NCBI GenBank assembly: GCA_028564705.1
Contig: JAPXFQ010000184.1
Location: forward strand, 2,162,501-2,226,500
Direction: 5' to 3'
Length of the DNA stretch: 64,000 nucleotides
DNA from: Apricaphanius iberus
Lineage: Eukaryota; Chordata; Actinopteri; Cyprinodontiformes; Aphaniidae
In this document: piece after piece, positions 32,674-47,600 of the stretch
How positions within the stretch are numbered: position 1 is the stretch's first letter
Layout of the letters: the number at the start of each line of letters is the position of its first letter
Notes under the pieces: model-generated
What the model saw: only the letters and a program-made list of their open reading frames with translations
The model's database searches: none
Told to the model about the DNA's origin: nothing
Made by a program: the position numbers and the translations under genes

Positions 32674-35600
32674 GCAAGTGACAGCTTGGGCTGGGTTCGT
32701 TACCTCCGGGTAGCCGGGGGTTGGGTTGGGTTGGGTCCAGAAAAACAACACAACTAAACACGCATTTATTTACAAGTGTTTTAGCTGAATGTGTAGATCA
32801 AGTCAGCAATATTTTTTTTTAGTTGCAGCAGAAACACAACTCAGTGGTGGTTTTAGCTGTGATGCTAGATTAGGCTAACGGGACATTCAGTTATTAGCTG
32901 TCATTTTCCGCCGCCGTATGATTATTTTTACAGCTTTGTGTTCTTATCTTATCTTATAACCCCTAGTTATCCATTAGCTGTATTATTGTTAATTCTTAAC
33001 TGTGAGGCAATAGATAAAGCCTAATCCTGGATGAGATGTGCTAGCAGCTAATGCTAGCTGTCAAACGACGTTTTCTACGTTATTGCCGTCGTTTGACAGT
33101 TTTCTTATTCCTGATATATTCCCCCCCAAAAGGTTGCTAAATACGACTACAGCGAACAGTAAAGCTGAAAAAACAATTGTTTGGTTTTATTCTTTTGTGA
33201 ATTTTCTGTAGTGAGTATGATCTGACGCTCTGCCTGATTATTTACATAAAACGCAGAAGTTTCAACGTAAAGTGTAGACAGATCTATGCTTTGTGCACAC
33301 TTGGACACAATCAAAAAACAAAACTTTGAAGTTATCTGAAATGTCAACAGGTTCTCTGAGAGTTGAGAAATTTTGACAGATTTAGCTCATATAAGAAATG
33401 CGACATTTCTTCTTTCCCGTAGCTGCAAGAACATCATTCTATGCAAAAATAATTTATGAATCCCAGAGGGAAACTAGATGTTGATGACTATATCAAGAAT
33501 CCTTCTTTACATCTTTATCTCCAGATGTTCCACAGTTGTCCCCAGAATAGAACCCTCCTCCTTCATCATCTTATTGAGCCTTTTTAAGTCGCTAGGTCTC
33601 ATGCTGCTACCCTAACACTTTATGGATGAGGAGATTAAACTCTCCACAGCAGATTTATAGAGGCCACAAAGCATCTGCTGCAAACCTTGAGGCTTTCTCA
33701 AGAAGTCCACTCTGCCCTGTCCGTTATTGTAGATGGTTTCACTGTTCAGTCTCCAGTCCAGTCTGTTGTCCAGGTGAACTCTGAGGTATTTATACTCCTC
33801 AACCACCTCTACTTCTTCTCCCATGATGGACACATTGTTTGGCCTAAGCCTGGGTTTTATTTAAATCTACAATTGTCCTGTTTTTTGTTCACATACGAGA
33901 TGATATGAGTCTTCCCACACCATGCCACAGCTCTCTGCATTCAGCTTCTTGACCATCTCTGATCCACCCAGCGACACTGCAGAGTCATCGGGCAGTTTTC
34001 AGCAGAGTTGGAGAATGGCTTGGGACTCCTTGCAGCTTTTCCTCCTGACACATAATCTTGTGCAGGAGTTTTTTTTGCTTTTTCCTTTTGACTATCGTTC
34101 ACAAATGCTGCAGTTAGAGGGACCTTTGAGGACGTTTATCTGAGCTCTTGTGTAATTTCCTTCTTAGCAAGAACTTTGATCCTTTTCCTTTCCACCTCCG
34201 GTTTAAAGAACAGATTTCTCTGCTTTTGCGCAGCATGCACAAGCCTTCAGACACACTCTGTCCTCTGTTGTTGCCTAACTTCAGCTGCCCTTGCAGAATT
34301 TGAGGAATGTTATCTCACTTTAAGCCAATTACATGATGTTATTTGATTAGTGGCTGAGCAGAACAAGCTGTTTCACACCAAAAAGATTTGTGCTTAGAAC
34401 TGTGACACTCTGTTGTATCAGAGTTATCAGTTCTGGTGTTACAGAAAAAAAAAAAAAAAAAAAAGGCGAATGTCTAAATTTACCCTCTATTTTAGATTAA
34501 CATTGTGTTACAGTGTTTTTTTGTGTGTGTCTTTTTCCCTAATGTTAGAAATACACAAAGCCAGTGTAATCATAACAGACTGTACGCTACAGATACTTTC
34601 TACAGATTTGTTTTTCCTCCTCTCCACTAGCTCTAAATAATAATGTTAAAGTTCTGCTATAATCTGTAATAAAGGTTAGGACAAAATAGAGTACAACTGC
34701 CTAAATCGTACTTTTTAGGAGTAGAGATTTTTATGAAAATAAGAATTTTTGGTTATAAGGTGGATAGCACATGACAGCTATGCACTTGACTGTACAATTT
34801 TCATGAAAATTGCTGAGACATCCTTTCTGTCTCATACAATGATGAGGAATGTGTTTTCAACCAACATTGCTGTCACCAGCACTTCTTTATTTCCTTCCTT
34901 GAACTCGTCGCCTCTCTCTGTGCTTTCAGAAGGGAGAAATGGAAGCTGCTGTCCAGCCTGAAGACCACAGTGGAGGGTCTCCTGTCCACCAACAACCCCA
35001 ACGTCTGGTCGCGGTACGGCGGCTTGCAGAGGCTGCACAAGGACATGAACAACATCCTCGGCCACAGACTGAAGAACGAGCAGGTCAGCTTTTTTTGTTT
35101 GGTAATATATTAATTTACGTTTTTATCGAAGGAGCTGCAGCCGTATGTAAACCTTGAACTAGAGAAATCTGAAATATTGTTTATTATGTTGAAACAAATC
35201 AGGATTGAACTCAGTCGAAACACGTATTGTAGTTGTTGTTAAAACTTTTAAATTATGTTTCATTTGCAGTTTTGCAGGATGAAAAAGCATATCCTACAGG
35301 GATCTTTCAGGGATGTCCAAAGTGCGACCTGTGGGCCTTTTACGGCCCTTGGAATGATTTTTTTTAAATTTATTTATTTATTTTTTGCACGGCCCTTGAC
35401 CACAATTTAAGATTGGTACTTTCTGCAATTGGCTCCAAAAAACAAATGATTGATGCAGAAATACTTTTAATATGGGCATAATCTTGTTGACAAATTAAAA
35501 AGATTAGGAAATTATCCATAGTGCAAAACTTATTATTCATGTTCTAATAATCATATATATGTTTTGCTTTTTAATTTTATTGTGTTAACAACTAACTTAA

Positions 35601-38600
35601 AAGCAGACCCTGGTCTTCCTGCTGACTACGGCTGAACGATTAATTGCGTTTACAATTAAATCGCAATTTGATAAAATGCGATTTCCTAATCGCAAAGGCT
35701 GCGATTTGACTTGACATAAACATATCTGGTAAAGTCACGTGACTTGCAAACAGCTCAAACAATGCAGGGAGAGAAGGAAACGCTGCACTTTAACCCGTTA
35801 TAAAATGGCCTAAACTTTATCAACACCTAAACACATCATACCACCATATATGAGAGTTGCACGGCTAAACTGACCGCCACCAGTGTTTCAATTTCCAGTA
35901 AACAAACTTCTAGACGACGGGGATCGCTGACCGAGTTGTTTGAAAGAATCGCTCCTTACGAAAATAAAAAAACGGCACATGGAAATAACTCGTGCTATAG
36001 CGGGTTTTATAGCCAAGGGTTTGCTTTGATAAGCATGATGAATAAGCTCGGATTCAATATCACGAACACATTTTAGCCACATTTTACCTGCGCTGTTTAA
36101 AAAATGGCAACAGAAAGTTAAAGCCGCACCGAAAACAGCGGAGTGTTTTGAAACAACTGACCTGAGATCAAACCGCACTACGGAGCCATACCAGAGTCTG
36201 AAAGTGCATTAGATCGATGGAGAATTAAAAATCAGAGCTTGTTGCTTCAAGAATCCTTCTTCCCGGATAACCCCACCGGGGGACCTGCCAGCTGGGATCA
36301 AAAGGAAGAAAACCTTGATTGCAGAACGACGCTGATGACCATCAAGTGTGATGATTAAAAGTAGATAAAGTTGTTTATATTTGCCTTTGTCTTAAAATAA
36401 GTCTATCTTATGGAATAGAGTAAATTATGTATAAAGAAATCTGTTTATAATACATAATATTTTTGCTTGCATTAATAAAAAAATGCATTAGAAAAGCCCC
36501 ATTAAAATAATTGCAAATTAAATCGCAATCGCAATATTGGAGAAAATAAATCGCCATTAGATTATTTTCCAAAATCGTTCAGCCCTACTGCTGAGGGAAA
36601 AAAAAGTTTTTTTTAGCCGGCCTGATTTTATTTTTATATTTGAAAATTATTTCTTTTAAAAACGTAAACCTGAAAAGCAGGTTAAAACCCCCCAAATATT
36701 AAATATTTAAATATATAAATTAAATAATCTCATTTTTGTGTCGTATTGGCCCTTTTAGCAAAAAGTTTAGACATCTGTGTCTTACATAAAACCTTTTATT
36801 TTATTCACACCTCATTAGGTTTTAAGGAGGCGCTTTTACCTTATACCAAACAAGCACTTTTGTTGTTATTAGGTATCAGCCCACACTTTAATGGAATTAG
36901 AGCACTGCTCTTCATGATTGCTTTTTGGTATTTATGAAAAAGTATTTTTTTATTTATCTTTTTATTTAAACTGGTTTACCTTTGCAGATGTACTACAAGC
37001 AGCGAGACTACTGGCCTTTTGTTTGGTGTGTTCGCTACATCACCCCCCACCTCGCCGTGCATGTTGAACAGGTATGGACTTCTGAGCGGGGAGACTTTCA
37101 TTGCAGCAGGTTTAAGTTTTGGGGAAATTTACAGTCAGAAATCAAGGGGTTGATTTGCTTCAGTTCTGCATTTTCTTCTTGCATACTGCTCTGAGCTGGG
37201 GACCGTTTTCCACTCGTTTCTGCATCCGTTCCATGCTTGATGTGTACGGGTGTCTCTTGACAGATCCAGGCCACAAAGACAACCGCTCTAGTGAAACATG
37301 CCTAATGTTTATACATGTGTTTAAACAGCAAACTAGTTGTGTGGGTTCTAAACACGTCTTTAATCCACCTTAAGCCGGCCTACTGCTCATTTGGTAGTTA
37401 AAACAAGAAAACAATGATTTTATTGTCTAGTTTGTAAAAGCAGGCCGTTTTCGCTTATTGCTTCATATTTAAAATATTAAAAAGCCCTCTTAGTTTTGGT
37501 TTAACTAATTATATCAGGATTTTTTTTTTTAAATAGCCTTTTATACACTGTGCATCCTCTAATTAATTGTTTCTGACCTAGAAGCTGCATTTATACATAA
37601 TGTGTTGCAGGTTACATTGAATAGCTGAGAGCTACTATAGTGTCTACTTTACTGAAGGTAAAAATGATTAATTCATAGAACTTTGTTCTGTTTTATGAAA
37701 ATGAGAATCAGTAATTAGAAAAATATTTCCACCATCCTAAATCGTCTTATATAATTCTAAAATCTTGTTGTGTTCTTACATTATGTCTAAAGTGAGATTA
37801 ACCCTCAGCTGTGGTAACAATGTTTGGCCTTTAAAAAAACAAAAACACATTAACCATTAGTGGCTGGAATGTAATTATCATAATGTTAGCTGTTCCTGCT
37901 AATCAGCAAAGCTCAGAGCTTGCTTTGCTGTTTTAAACCAAACTTGTTGCTTTCTGTTCTTTGTGTCCATTCAAGTTGGGTGTAGAGGTGGACCAAACAA
38001 AGTGTTTTGGTAGATTTCTAATGTCCGTTTTTGAAAAATCTTGACCTGTTGTTTCTGATTTTTGCTTAAGATAAATCCGAATCTATATTTTTAATCAGAT
38101 ATGTTCTAATGAATAGAAAATAAAATCTTTTTGGTCACTGCTCCATCCTCAGTTCAGTCACCTGGAGCCGGTTTTGAGCAGCGGGACGCACAGCGTTGGC
38201 GAGAGCTACAAGGCCGACCGTTGGCTGCTTCACAGCTTACAGGTGCATCAGCTCTCGGATCAGCTCAAACCTCTGCTCAGACATCTGGGAAACACCCGGA
38301 AATATTACAACGGTGAGTGCACGCTGGTTGGCTAGCAGAATCAAACACCGCTTACTTCTCCTGTGCTCTCCGATGGTTCCTGTCCGCCTGTGTTTCTGTT
38401 CACATGCTTTTGGTTTCTTCCTCATGTCGGGGCTCTTCAGATGATGCCTTCCTGTTGAGCGAGCCTCATGTGACCGCCATGTTTCAGTGTCTGGAAGCTG
38501 TGGAGCAGAATAATCCCAAACTGCTCGCCCAAGTGGACACCGTTGGGGTGGGTTATTCAAGCTTTGACCTGCACTTCAAACAGCCTCTTTCTGGAAGAAG

Positions 38601-41600
38601 TTATTACAGTATCATCCATTAGTCAAGCATATCTGAGTCTAATTTGAAGGGAGTGTAAAAAACAAAAAAAAGTACTCACTATAAGTGTTTATTTCCTTCC
38701 CCCAGCTTTCCGCTCTGAAGGGCTCCCCGTGTTTGAGTCTGTTGAAGAGCCAGAGCCTGTGTGTGCTGCCAGGGGCCGGGGGGACCTGGAGGAGCGCAGA
38801 CACGGCTCCCGGAGGAGACTCTCTAAACCGCAGATTAACCACCTCAAACTGCTCCCTGCGAGAAGCGGTCACAGCCAGCCACAGACCAGCAGACTCTACA
38901 GGAGCTAGATCTCATAAGGGCCACAACACGAGTGAAGAAAGCATCAATACCAAGTGTAGGTTTTATGCGTTTTTGAATGTATTAAGGTCTCCTTCACTGA
39001 AAATCATGAAAACAATATTTTTTTAAAAATACAATCACTCTGAACATTTTTCCATGTAAAAATTTTCTTCAAGCCCCCTTCCCTGCATTAGCCACACAAA
39101 GAAAATATAGCAGAAAATGAACAAGTCAAAAAAAGCTCCAAAGTCTCTTCTACCACACAGGGAAAATTATTACTCATACTCTTGCCTACCTAGTCAGACC
39201 GCCCACAGCAAGGCTAATTTTTCAGCCTGGAGAGAGCAAAGCGGCTAGTGGTGTTAGCAACAAAGCTAACTGTTAGCAACTCAACAAGATGGCAGGGCAG
39301 AGTTGGGCTTGGTTTATTTGTAGACAAAGCACATCAGTGTTGAATTCTTTACCCAAGAATGATGAGCTGAGCAAGAAACTATTGGAATCTGTCTTGGAAC
39401 ACAACCAGCAAAGTACATTAATATAATTATTTGATCGAAGGCAGCAAGAGAGTCACATTGTTGTTAGCCAGTCGGAGACGAGACGTTTTCATCTAATGAA
39501 TAGTGATGAGTTAGACTCATGATCCTTACGTTTTCCCCCCACCCAGTCCTCCGACAAACTGCAACCTCACGAGACGGGAGCAAGAGAGTTTTGTTTCAGG
39601 ATCACAATGCATATAAGCAGGCTAGAGACCTTTAAAGTTCTCCTTCACTTGTGTTTTTATTAAGTATTCAGTGTTCTCTGGTATGAAAAATGCAGTCCGA
39701 GTCGGTTTCTTAAAAAAAAAAAAAAAAAGATTACCAGTCTTTTTTCAGTTTATGCCAGTTCAGTGTAGGAGTGGGCGTGGAGACTCAACAAGATGTGGGA
39801 GGCTTGCTCATTAAGATTAATGACATGCAAGTGTCTGTACTCTGATTGGCTAACTGCAACACTATTACACTGTCTCTGTTTACTAAAATCAGTAGCATCA
39901 GATAAAAAATAGTGCCGGAGTTAATGCGTAGAAGGAGTTTACCACCAAGTTTAGGCAGCATTACCAAACAAGACAGGACTCCGACGAGACGCCACACGCC
40001 CCAGGGATAATTATTCCTAAACATTGACAAAAGACCAGAGATTATTGATCCATCGTTATTTCACCTTCCTAGTAGAATCCTCGTTGTTTCTGTTTTAGAT
40101 TGATGGTAGACTGACATGTTCTCACAAATTCTCAGCAAATGCCTTGGCAAGCATTTTATTGGTCATGTCGTTGTGAATGCACAGCAGTCTGGCTTACTGA
40201 ACTAAACTTACAGAGGACTGATTGTTAGCAGATGAGATCTGCTGTTGAGAAATGTGGAGCACCCTGAACACAGCTGGACAAAAACAATTTTCTCAAGCAG
40301 GGGGTTTTGACATTATTTATCCTCTGCATCAAATTTATTTTATGTAGGGTTTATTTTAGACATCCTGAACGCCTTTTTCCTCCAGAATTGGGCCATTATA
40401 ATTGATTTAGACATTATCTTTTAGACTTCTTTATAATATATCGGATTATCAACGAGCCGACAAAACTCCGATGTGGAGTACCTCAAGGCTTCATTCTCAG
40501 CTACTTTTTTTCTTTCGATATTTTTCTACGTGGCTCAGATTGTGACGGTTCAGTGCCTCTTCTACCAAACATATCCTGACAATATAATGGTATGTTTGTT
40601 TGTTACATTATCAGTACTGTCCATAACAATCAGTGGCTCTGAAATGTCAGTGAGTGAATGGGTCAGAATTCACTCCAACTTGATTAAAAACAAAAGTCAT
40701 AGATTTATTTTTTTTTTTTGGCCTCAAAATCCATAGTTGGAGATCAGTGGTCAACTGGACTCTAAATCTTGGTGTTGCCATGTACTCGGAATTAAAGTTT
40801 AAAAACCACATTCATTTTATTACTAAATTAGTATACTGCTTACATTGATAGAATAAAAGAGGACACAGAAAAGCTAGTATATGTTTTATTTTATTTTAGA
40901 AGTTTACTCTATTGTAATGTTATATTTAATAATCAACAAAAATTCTCTGAGTTCAGTATCACAACAAACAACGGGAATGTTTTTTCCTGGTTGTGAAATT
41001 AGAGCGTTTATTACGTTACTTGATTTGATTTTGAAGGTGAAACCTGTTCACTCAATTCTTACTGGGACTAGAACTGAATGGGGCCAGGCAGCATTTAGTT
41101 TCTGGGCTTTTTTTAAAACTCTGTAACAAGCTGGCTAAAAAAATCTACTAACTTGTTTTTAAACTGGACCAGAAAAGATTGTTCGCACCAAATTACTCAT
41201 TAAGGACGACGTTTACCTCATCGGTTATCATGTATTCTTTTGTTTTCTTTTTGTTTTTTGTTATTTCAAAGGTAATTTTCTTTGCTGCTTTTGATCTTTT
41301 CCTGTGTATGAATCGTGTTATACAGCTAAACACAAGTAGCCTATTGATAAAGATGTAAACCAGAGAAATGGATGTGGTTTTCTGTTTTTCTGCAGTTTAA
41401 AAAAAGATTAATAGTGTTTTATTGATGCTGTGATGCAGACACTACCTCTCCAGCCAGCAGCGTGGAAACTCCTTGGGTCTTATTGTCCAGCCCAGGTGAC
41501 AGTGAGCGAGGTGCGACGCCCCCTCCTGGATCCATTTCCATCCCTCGTGTCTCTCTGACGGAGTCCCCGTCCTCCTCCGTTCAACCTGAGGCCGGGGACT

Positions 41601-44600
41601 CCTGCGACGGCGACTCAGACGACGGTCCGGAGTATCTGGCCATCGGTAATCTGGGGCAGCGCAGCCGTCGCGATTCTCGGAGCTCCGCCCACAGCAGCGA
41701 GCAGGACCAGACAAAGGAACAATGTGTCCAGCGGAGTTCCACGACCCCACCGAGGCGGTCCTCTTTCTCAGAGGGCCAGAGGGGCCTCAGCAGGGGGGTC
41801 AAAGGACACACCCGGTCCTTTTCAGACACGGGGATCAGCCATAAAATCAGGGATGGTGAGTGAGAAGGACTTCTAATGCATGTGCCATACGATTAGTACA
41901 TTTAAAGATGAAACATTTTGGATATGATGTAAAAAATTATTATCTGTGTAAGATGCTGTGTGACTTTCCTTTGCGGGGTTCCTACAGTCTCAAAGTCTGG
42001 AATTTGTTTTTAGTTTTTAATTTTCACATTTGAATGAAAAAAGTTTAACAAAAATTTAAATGTTTGGCTTGACTCCCTAAATCACTTCATACTTTCCTAT
42101 CTATCCATCTTGCTTTTCATTTCTTCCTTCCTTCCATGTTGATGTTTATCCAACCTTTCGTTTCTGCTTCTCCGTCCATCAACCTTTCAACGCCCTTGTC
42201 CATCTTTGATGACTTGTAAAATGCGTAGGAACCCTTGCTTTGTAACTTCCTGACCGAAAGCTTCTTACAGCTGGTTTAACTTCCTCTTTATTGCTCATAT
42301 TTGTGTTCCCTTTTAGCTCCAGTTAAACTGCCCTTCTCCTTTATCTCTATTCTCTGTTTTCACTCTTTATGCAAAGGAGGGGGCCACAGAAAAATCACCA
42401 TAATAATAGAGGATCCAGTTGCAGGTTGGCAGTGCGGTTTAACTGTACTTCCATCATTTGTCCCTTTTTCACCCTTAATGTGTTTATTTATTTATTTTTT
42501 TACTGCATGTTTATGAAATATACCTTCATTTCCAGTTGTGTGCTCAGCTTCACCGTTTGTTCATGCAAATATTTTATTTCTATGTTATGTCCCAACATTT
42601 CATTGAAAACATTGCAGGACGTTTTTATTGTTTTTCATTTTGCATGATCAGCAAGGTGAGGAGGAACTTCATGAATTCATCACTATAATAATCTTTACAA
42701 CAGGTAAAACAAGTATTGAACACCCAGTGTTTTTCTCAGTGCGGTTTCTCATTAAACCACACGTACAATGTAATTAAAGGTAGATTTTACCCCAGGTTAA
42801 GTTATTGGTGGAATATTTAACTAAGACAACTGGTAAATAAATTGTTTAAAAAAACGTACTGGGTAAGGACAATCCCAAAACTTATATGGGGAAACTAGTC
42901 ACATATTTTGTTCAGGTTTGATTTTTATTTTTGACTAACTCTTTCACAAAAACCGTCTTCAGATGTTGAAGGCTCTGCAGGTCGTCTCCATAGTTCCATA
43001 GTTCCATAGTTAGAGGATTGTCTCAGCCGTTATAACAGGTTTACTCTTTGTTTCTGAAACCTCCTGAGAGTTTCCTTGACTTCCTTGTATTTTGGGACTA
43101 CTTGGAGGCCCACACTTTTTCTCAAGAAAATCACTCATTTATTAGTTTATCATTCATTTCCCTTATGAGAGGTTCTGCCAGTCCCACATGCTGTAACATA
43201 GCCCACACCATGATGCTTCCACCTGCAAACTCCACTGCTGGCGTGATGTTTTTGTTTATTTATTTATTTATTTTTTTAGGGCGCTAAGCTTTTATTCTCT
43301 AAGCGTGGCCTAATCTGATTAGATTCTCCCAATATTTCATTGTTTTTTTCTAAACTTTATCCACTAAACCTTTTTCCTCGGCAGAGACTGTAGAAGCCGT
43401 TGAGGTTGATAGCATTACTTATTGTTTGAATAGGAAGAACATCTACTTGCTTTAGCTGTATGGAAAACTTGTTTGATTATTTTTGACTAGGGCTAGGTAT
43501 CGATTCAAATACCAACAATCGATTCCGATTCTTAAGAGTTGGAATCGATTATCAGGATTAGATCCGATTCAGTCTGATCCAGGTCGATATAGATATGGGT
43601 CAGTGCTTTTAAAAACTTTTTTTTTTTTTTAGCTGTTATATTAATTATATGCCTGCAATTACAGTTTACCAGGAAAAAAAACTGTTAACACTTTCAGAAC
43701 TAAGTCTTAAAACGGCTGTCTGGATTTTAATTCCTATTTCAGCTGTAAAAAAGGGTAAAACTATGTTTGGCAATAAAACGAATTGATTTGATTCTAAAAA
43801 TTTGTATAAATATCAATTCAGAATCTTTTTTTTTTTTCCAACACAGCCCTATTTTCAACTTTTCTGTCAGAAATCCTACAAGGATCCTGGCTGAGGTTTA
43901 TGGTGAAATTATATTCCCTTTACTTACGGAGTCTAATTGCTCCAGCGACACTAGAATATTCAAACTTTTAGAAGTGCAACCGTTGCCTCCACAGGACTTT
44001 TTCATGAAGGACTTTCTACCTTACCCAGTATACCACTCTGCAATACTTTGGTAATGAGAAACCTTTTTTTTTTTAAATATTTCTGTAAATATTAAACCAT
44101 TTGATACTGATTTGCACTTAGCAGCAGAAAAGTTTTCTAAATACTGACATATTTCAGATGGCTTCTTAGCTTTCTATGACTATTTTCACATTTTTTCAGT
44201 GATTATCCCACTAAACTTTATGGAGTAATTTATTCAGTACAGAAATTTGATTTAAGGTTTACATCAACTGAAAGATTCAAAATATATTCAATGAAAAAAA
44301 TTACAGTTTTCAGTGCTTGCTTTACCTGTTTCTCCATACAGTGAATGCAAACAAAGATTATGAAGTCTTTCACTGTCTTCCATCTCTTTTTGAGACATAT
44401 TTCCATTAATGATGTAGAAATCAGCTCGAGGTTCAGTGAACCAGAGATTTTAGTTCTTGTTTTTTTTCCCCCAAAACCTGCTCATGTGCTTTGTGTTCAT
44501 CAGAATCGGCAAGCGACGACTCCTGCATGAAAGACTACAGTCCCTTCTCACCTCAGCGCAGTGATACCAGCACCCCCAGTTCTCTTTACATGGAGTCCTG

Positions 44601-47600
44601 TGAGTCTTCTCATATTTAGTTTGAAATATTGCTCAGATTTTTCACTTTTCATGTTTTAACCCAGTTTTTTTTTTTTGCATTTTTATTTTTTAAAGAAGTT
44701 AAGTGTTGATTATTTTATTTTTTTTTTGTACACAACAAAAACTTGATCTGATAACCTATGCAGTGAGAGAAGAAACCGTAAAAGAGCACCTTTCAGGAAA
44801 CATTTCTTTAAAGAAAAATGTTTTAGTTTCTTTTTTAAGTTGACAAAAAGCATCATGTATTCTCAGCAGAGAACATATAGGAGATTATTATTTGTGTAAA
44901 TATAAAACAATTTGCAAACTTAAATTTTTACTGTATAAATTCAGAATTAAAGATTTTTATTTTCAAGTTTTTTTCCCCTCAGGTTTTGGACTTGGATAGA
45001 TTACTTTTGATAAGTGTTTAATGTTCTGAAGCGGCGCTCTGGTGTGACACTGGTGACTGGAATTAAAAGCTCTACGTCAGAAAAAGTTTTAAAATCTGCA
45101 GCTGGTCATAGACTCCAAAACCTTGGTAACTCTTCAACACGTTATCAGCTCCCGGTTAGCGAGATCATTCAAGTACGGTGTTCAGAAAACAATGGACAAA
45201 GGCGTAAAATATTTGATTATTGCGATCCCTTGAGCCTACTCTTTTTTTTTTTTGTGCGTGTTGTTATAAGAGTATAATGAAGCTTAAGTATAAAATTCCT
45301 TTGCTTTTATTGATTGGAAGTTGTGCGTGCCTACTTTACTTCAGATGGGCCTCAGTACAGCACTGTGCCAGATGGGATGTTCAGGAAACCGTCGAAGGGG
45401 CAAAGCCTTATCAGCTACCTGTCGGAGCAGGACTTTGGCAGTTGCGCTGACCTAGAAAAGGTAGAGGCTTCATTCATCTTTGATTATGGTTTAACAGAAT
45501 ACATAAGGACATGATGAGTCTGAGGGATTTAGTTTGGGTGATAACATTCCGGGTAATATCCATTATTTTGCAGGAGAACGCTCATTTCAGCATCTCTGAG
45601 TCGCTCATTGCCGCCATCGAGCTGATGAAGTACAACATGCTGCGTCAGGAGAAGGGCGGCGAGGAGGAGGGAGACAGTGACTCTGAGATTCAGCAGCTCA
45701 AACAAAAGATCCGTCTGAGGAGGCAGCTGATCCGTCGCAGCCGTCTGCCGCCCGTCACAACCTCCCACCACAGTATGCCGAGTCAGAATCTAACCTTGGC
45801 TGTTTAGGTTTTTAAAAAATTTAATCTGATTATTCACTATTTCAAATAAAATACTGTAAATAAGTGTTGCTAAGGGGGTAACTGTAACTCTCACACTTCT
45901 CTCTGCTTTCTGATTTGATGTGGGACAAAAACATTAGAGCGAAGTAGTCTAAGAATCTTTTTATCTATAACAGGCCTGACGCAAGCTCAGGAAAAAGTCA
46001 CATTGCTGATATTTTTGGCATAATTTCTTTAATCTGTTTCCCCATGCTCAGATTTCCACTCCACTGACAGCGGAGGCTCCATAAGGAGCTCTCAGGACTC
46101 TTACCAGGGCCTGTCAGACTCTGGCTCGGCTGAGGAGGTGGAGGAATGTGAACTACAAGGTACAGAGAGGGATGAGGGTTTTTTTCCTTCCAAAAATGTC
46201 GATCATTATCTTCAATAAGTACAATATTAACCAGTCCCTCCAGGATTTTTGCAGCACTTGTTTGTAAGTGTTGTGGTAGTTTTTGTGTAAAGTTGCAACA
46301 AAAGTTTTGTTTTTATGTGTGATTTTTCTTTTGTTTTTTTGGCAATCACTTTAATATTGTTTGAACAAGCAAGCCTTTTTCAGAAACATCTATCTAATCT
46401 ATCTATAATGACTTTAAAAGTACTTTTAAGAGAGGAAAACTCTAAAATATGATCAGCTCAGATTTGGTCCCCACTAAAACATCTATGCTTTTATTTTGGT
46501 GCCTTTAGTCCAAGGACCTTCCTTGGCAAAATGCAAATGCAACATATTTTATTCTCGATCCCTCTCACAAAAGAAACAGGGAGCGCATGTGATATGCAAG
46601 ATAATGTAAGGGACAGTCACATTTGGTAAAAGGTGCATAAAGTTGCATTAATTGGATTTAGGCATGCCTCACACGACAAGGTTGCCGTTTTTGTTTGAAT
46701 ACGCGGGGTGAAAACGCACTGCGTTTACACGAAAAGGGGGCGATTGAAAACGATGTAGTACATATGTGCGGCCTTTATCAGAATCAGAATCAGAATCAGC
46801 TTTAATGGCCAAGTATGACACATACAAGGAATTTGACTCCGGCAACTTTTCTCTCCAGTACAGAACTTAAATAAGTGAAATTAAAAAACGGAAGAGAAAA
46901 AAAAAATAAAATAAAATAAAATAAATAAAAATAAAGGATAATATATACACCAAACCAGGGTTATTGTACAGTAAGTATATACAGTAAGTATATACAGCAG
47001 TGCAGAGTTTTAGTTTATTGTTCATGTGAGTGGACACACACTCTGTGACTATTCAGAGTTCATCAGAGCGACAGCCTGGGGGAAGAAACTGTTCTTGTGT
47101 CGGGTGGTTTTGGCGTACAGCGCTCTGTAACGCCGGCCTGAGGGGAGGAGCCTAAACAGATTGTGGCCAGGGTGTGAGGGGTCAGTGGTGATTTTTCTGG
47201 CCCGCTTCCTGACCCTGGCCCGGAAAAGGTCAGTACCTATGATCCTCTCTGAGGACCTGACTGTTCTCTGCAGTCTGTCCCTGTCTTGCCTGGTGGCGGA
47301 TCCGAACCAGACAGAGATGGATGAGGTCAGGACAGACTGGACTATTGCTGTGTAGAATATGGTCAGCAGTTCCTGAGGCAGGTTGAACTTTCTGAGCTGA
47401 CGCAGAAAGTACAGCCTTTGCTGGGCCTTCTTCCTTATAGAGTCAATGTGGGAGGTCCACTTCAGGTCCCGTGTGATGGTGGATCCTAGGAACCTGAAAG
47501 ACTCTACTGTGGGGACTGGCCTGTTGGTGATTATGAGAGGAGATGTTGATGGGGGTCTCTTCCTGAAGTCGACTGTCATCTCCACAGTTTTGAGCGGGTT

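Noticed and set aside
38237..38560. Minus-strand open frame across rubcn exons 4 and 5
   Set aside because: Antisense shadow spanning a real intron.
38956..38960. Alternative exon 6 donor at TGTAG|GTTTTA
   Set aside because: Using it would break the frame into exon 7; AAGT|GTAGGT keeps it.
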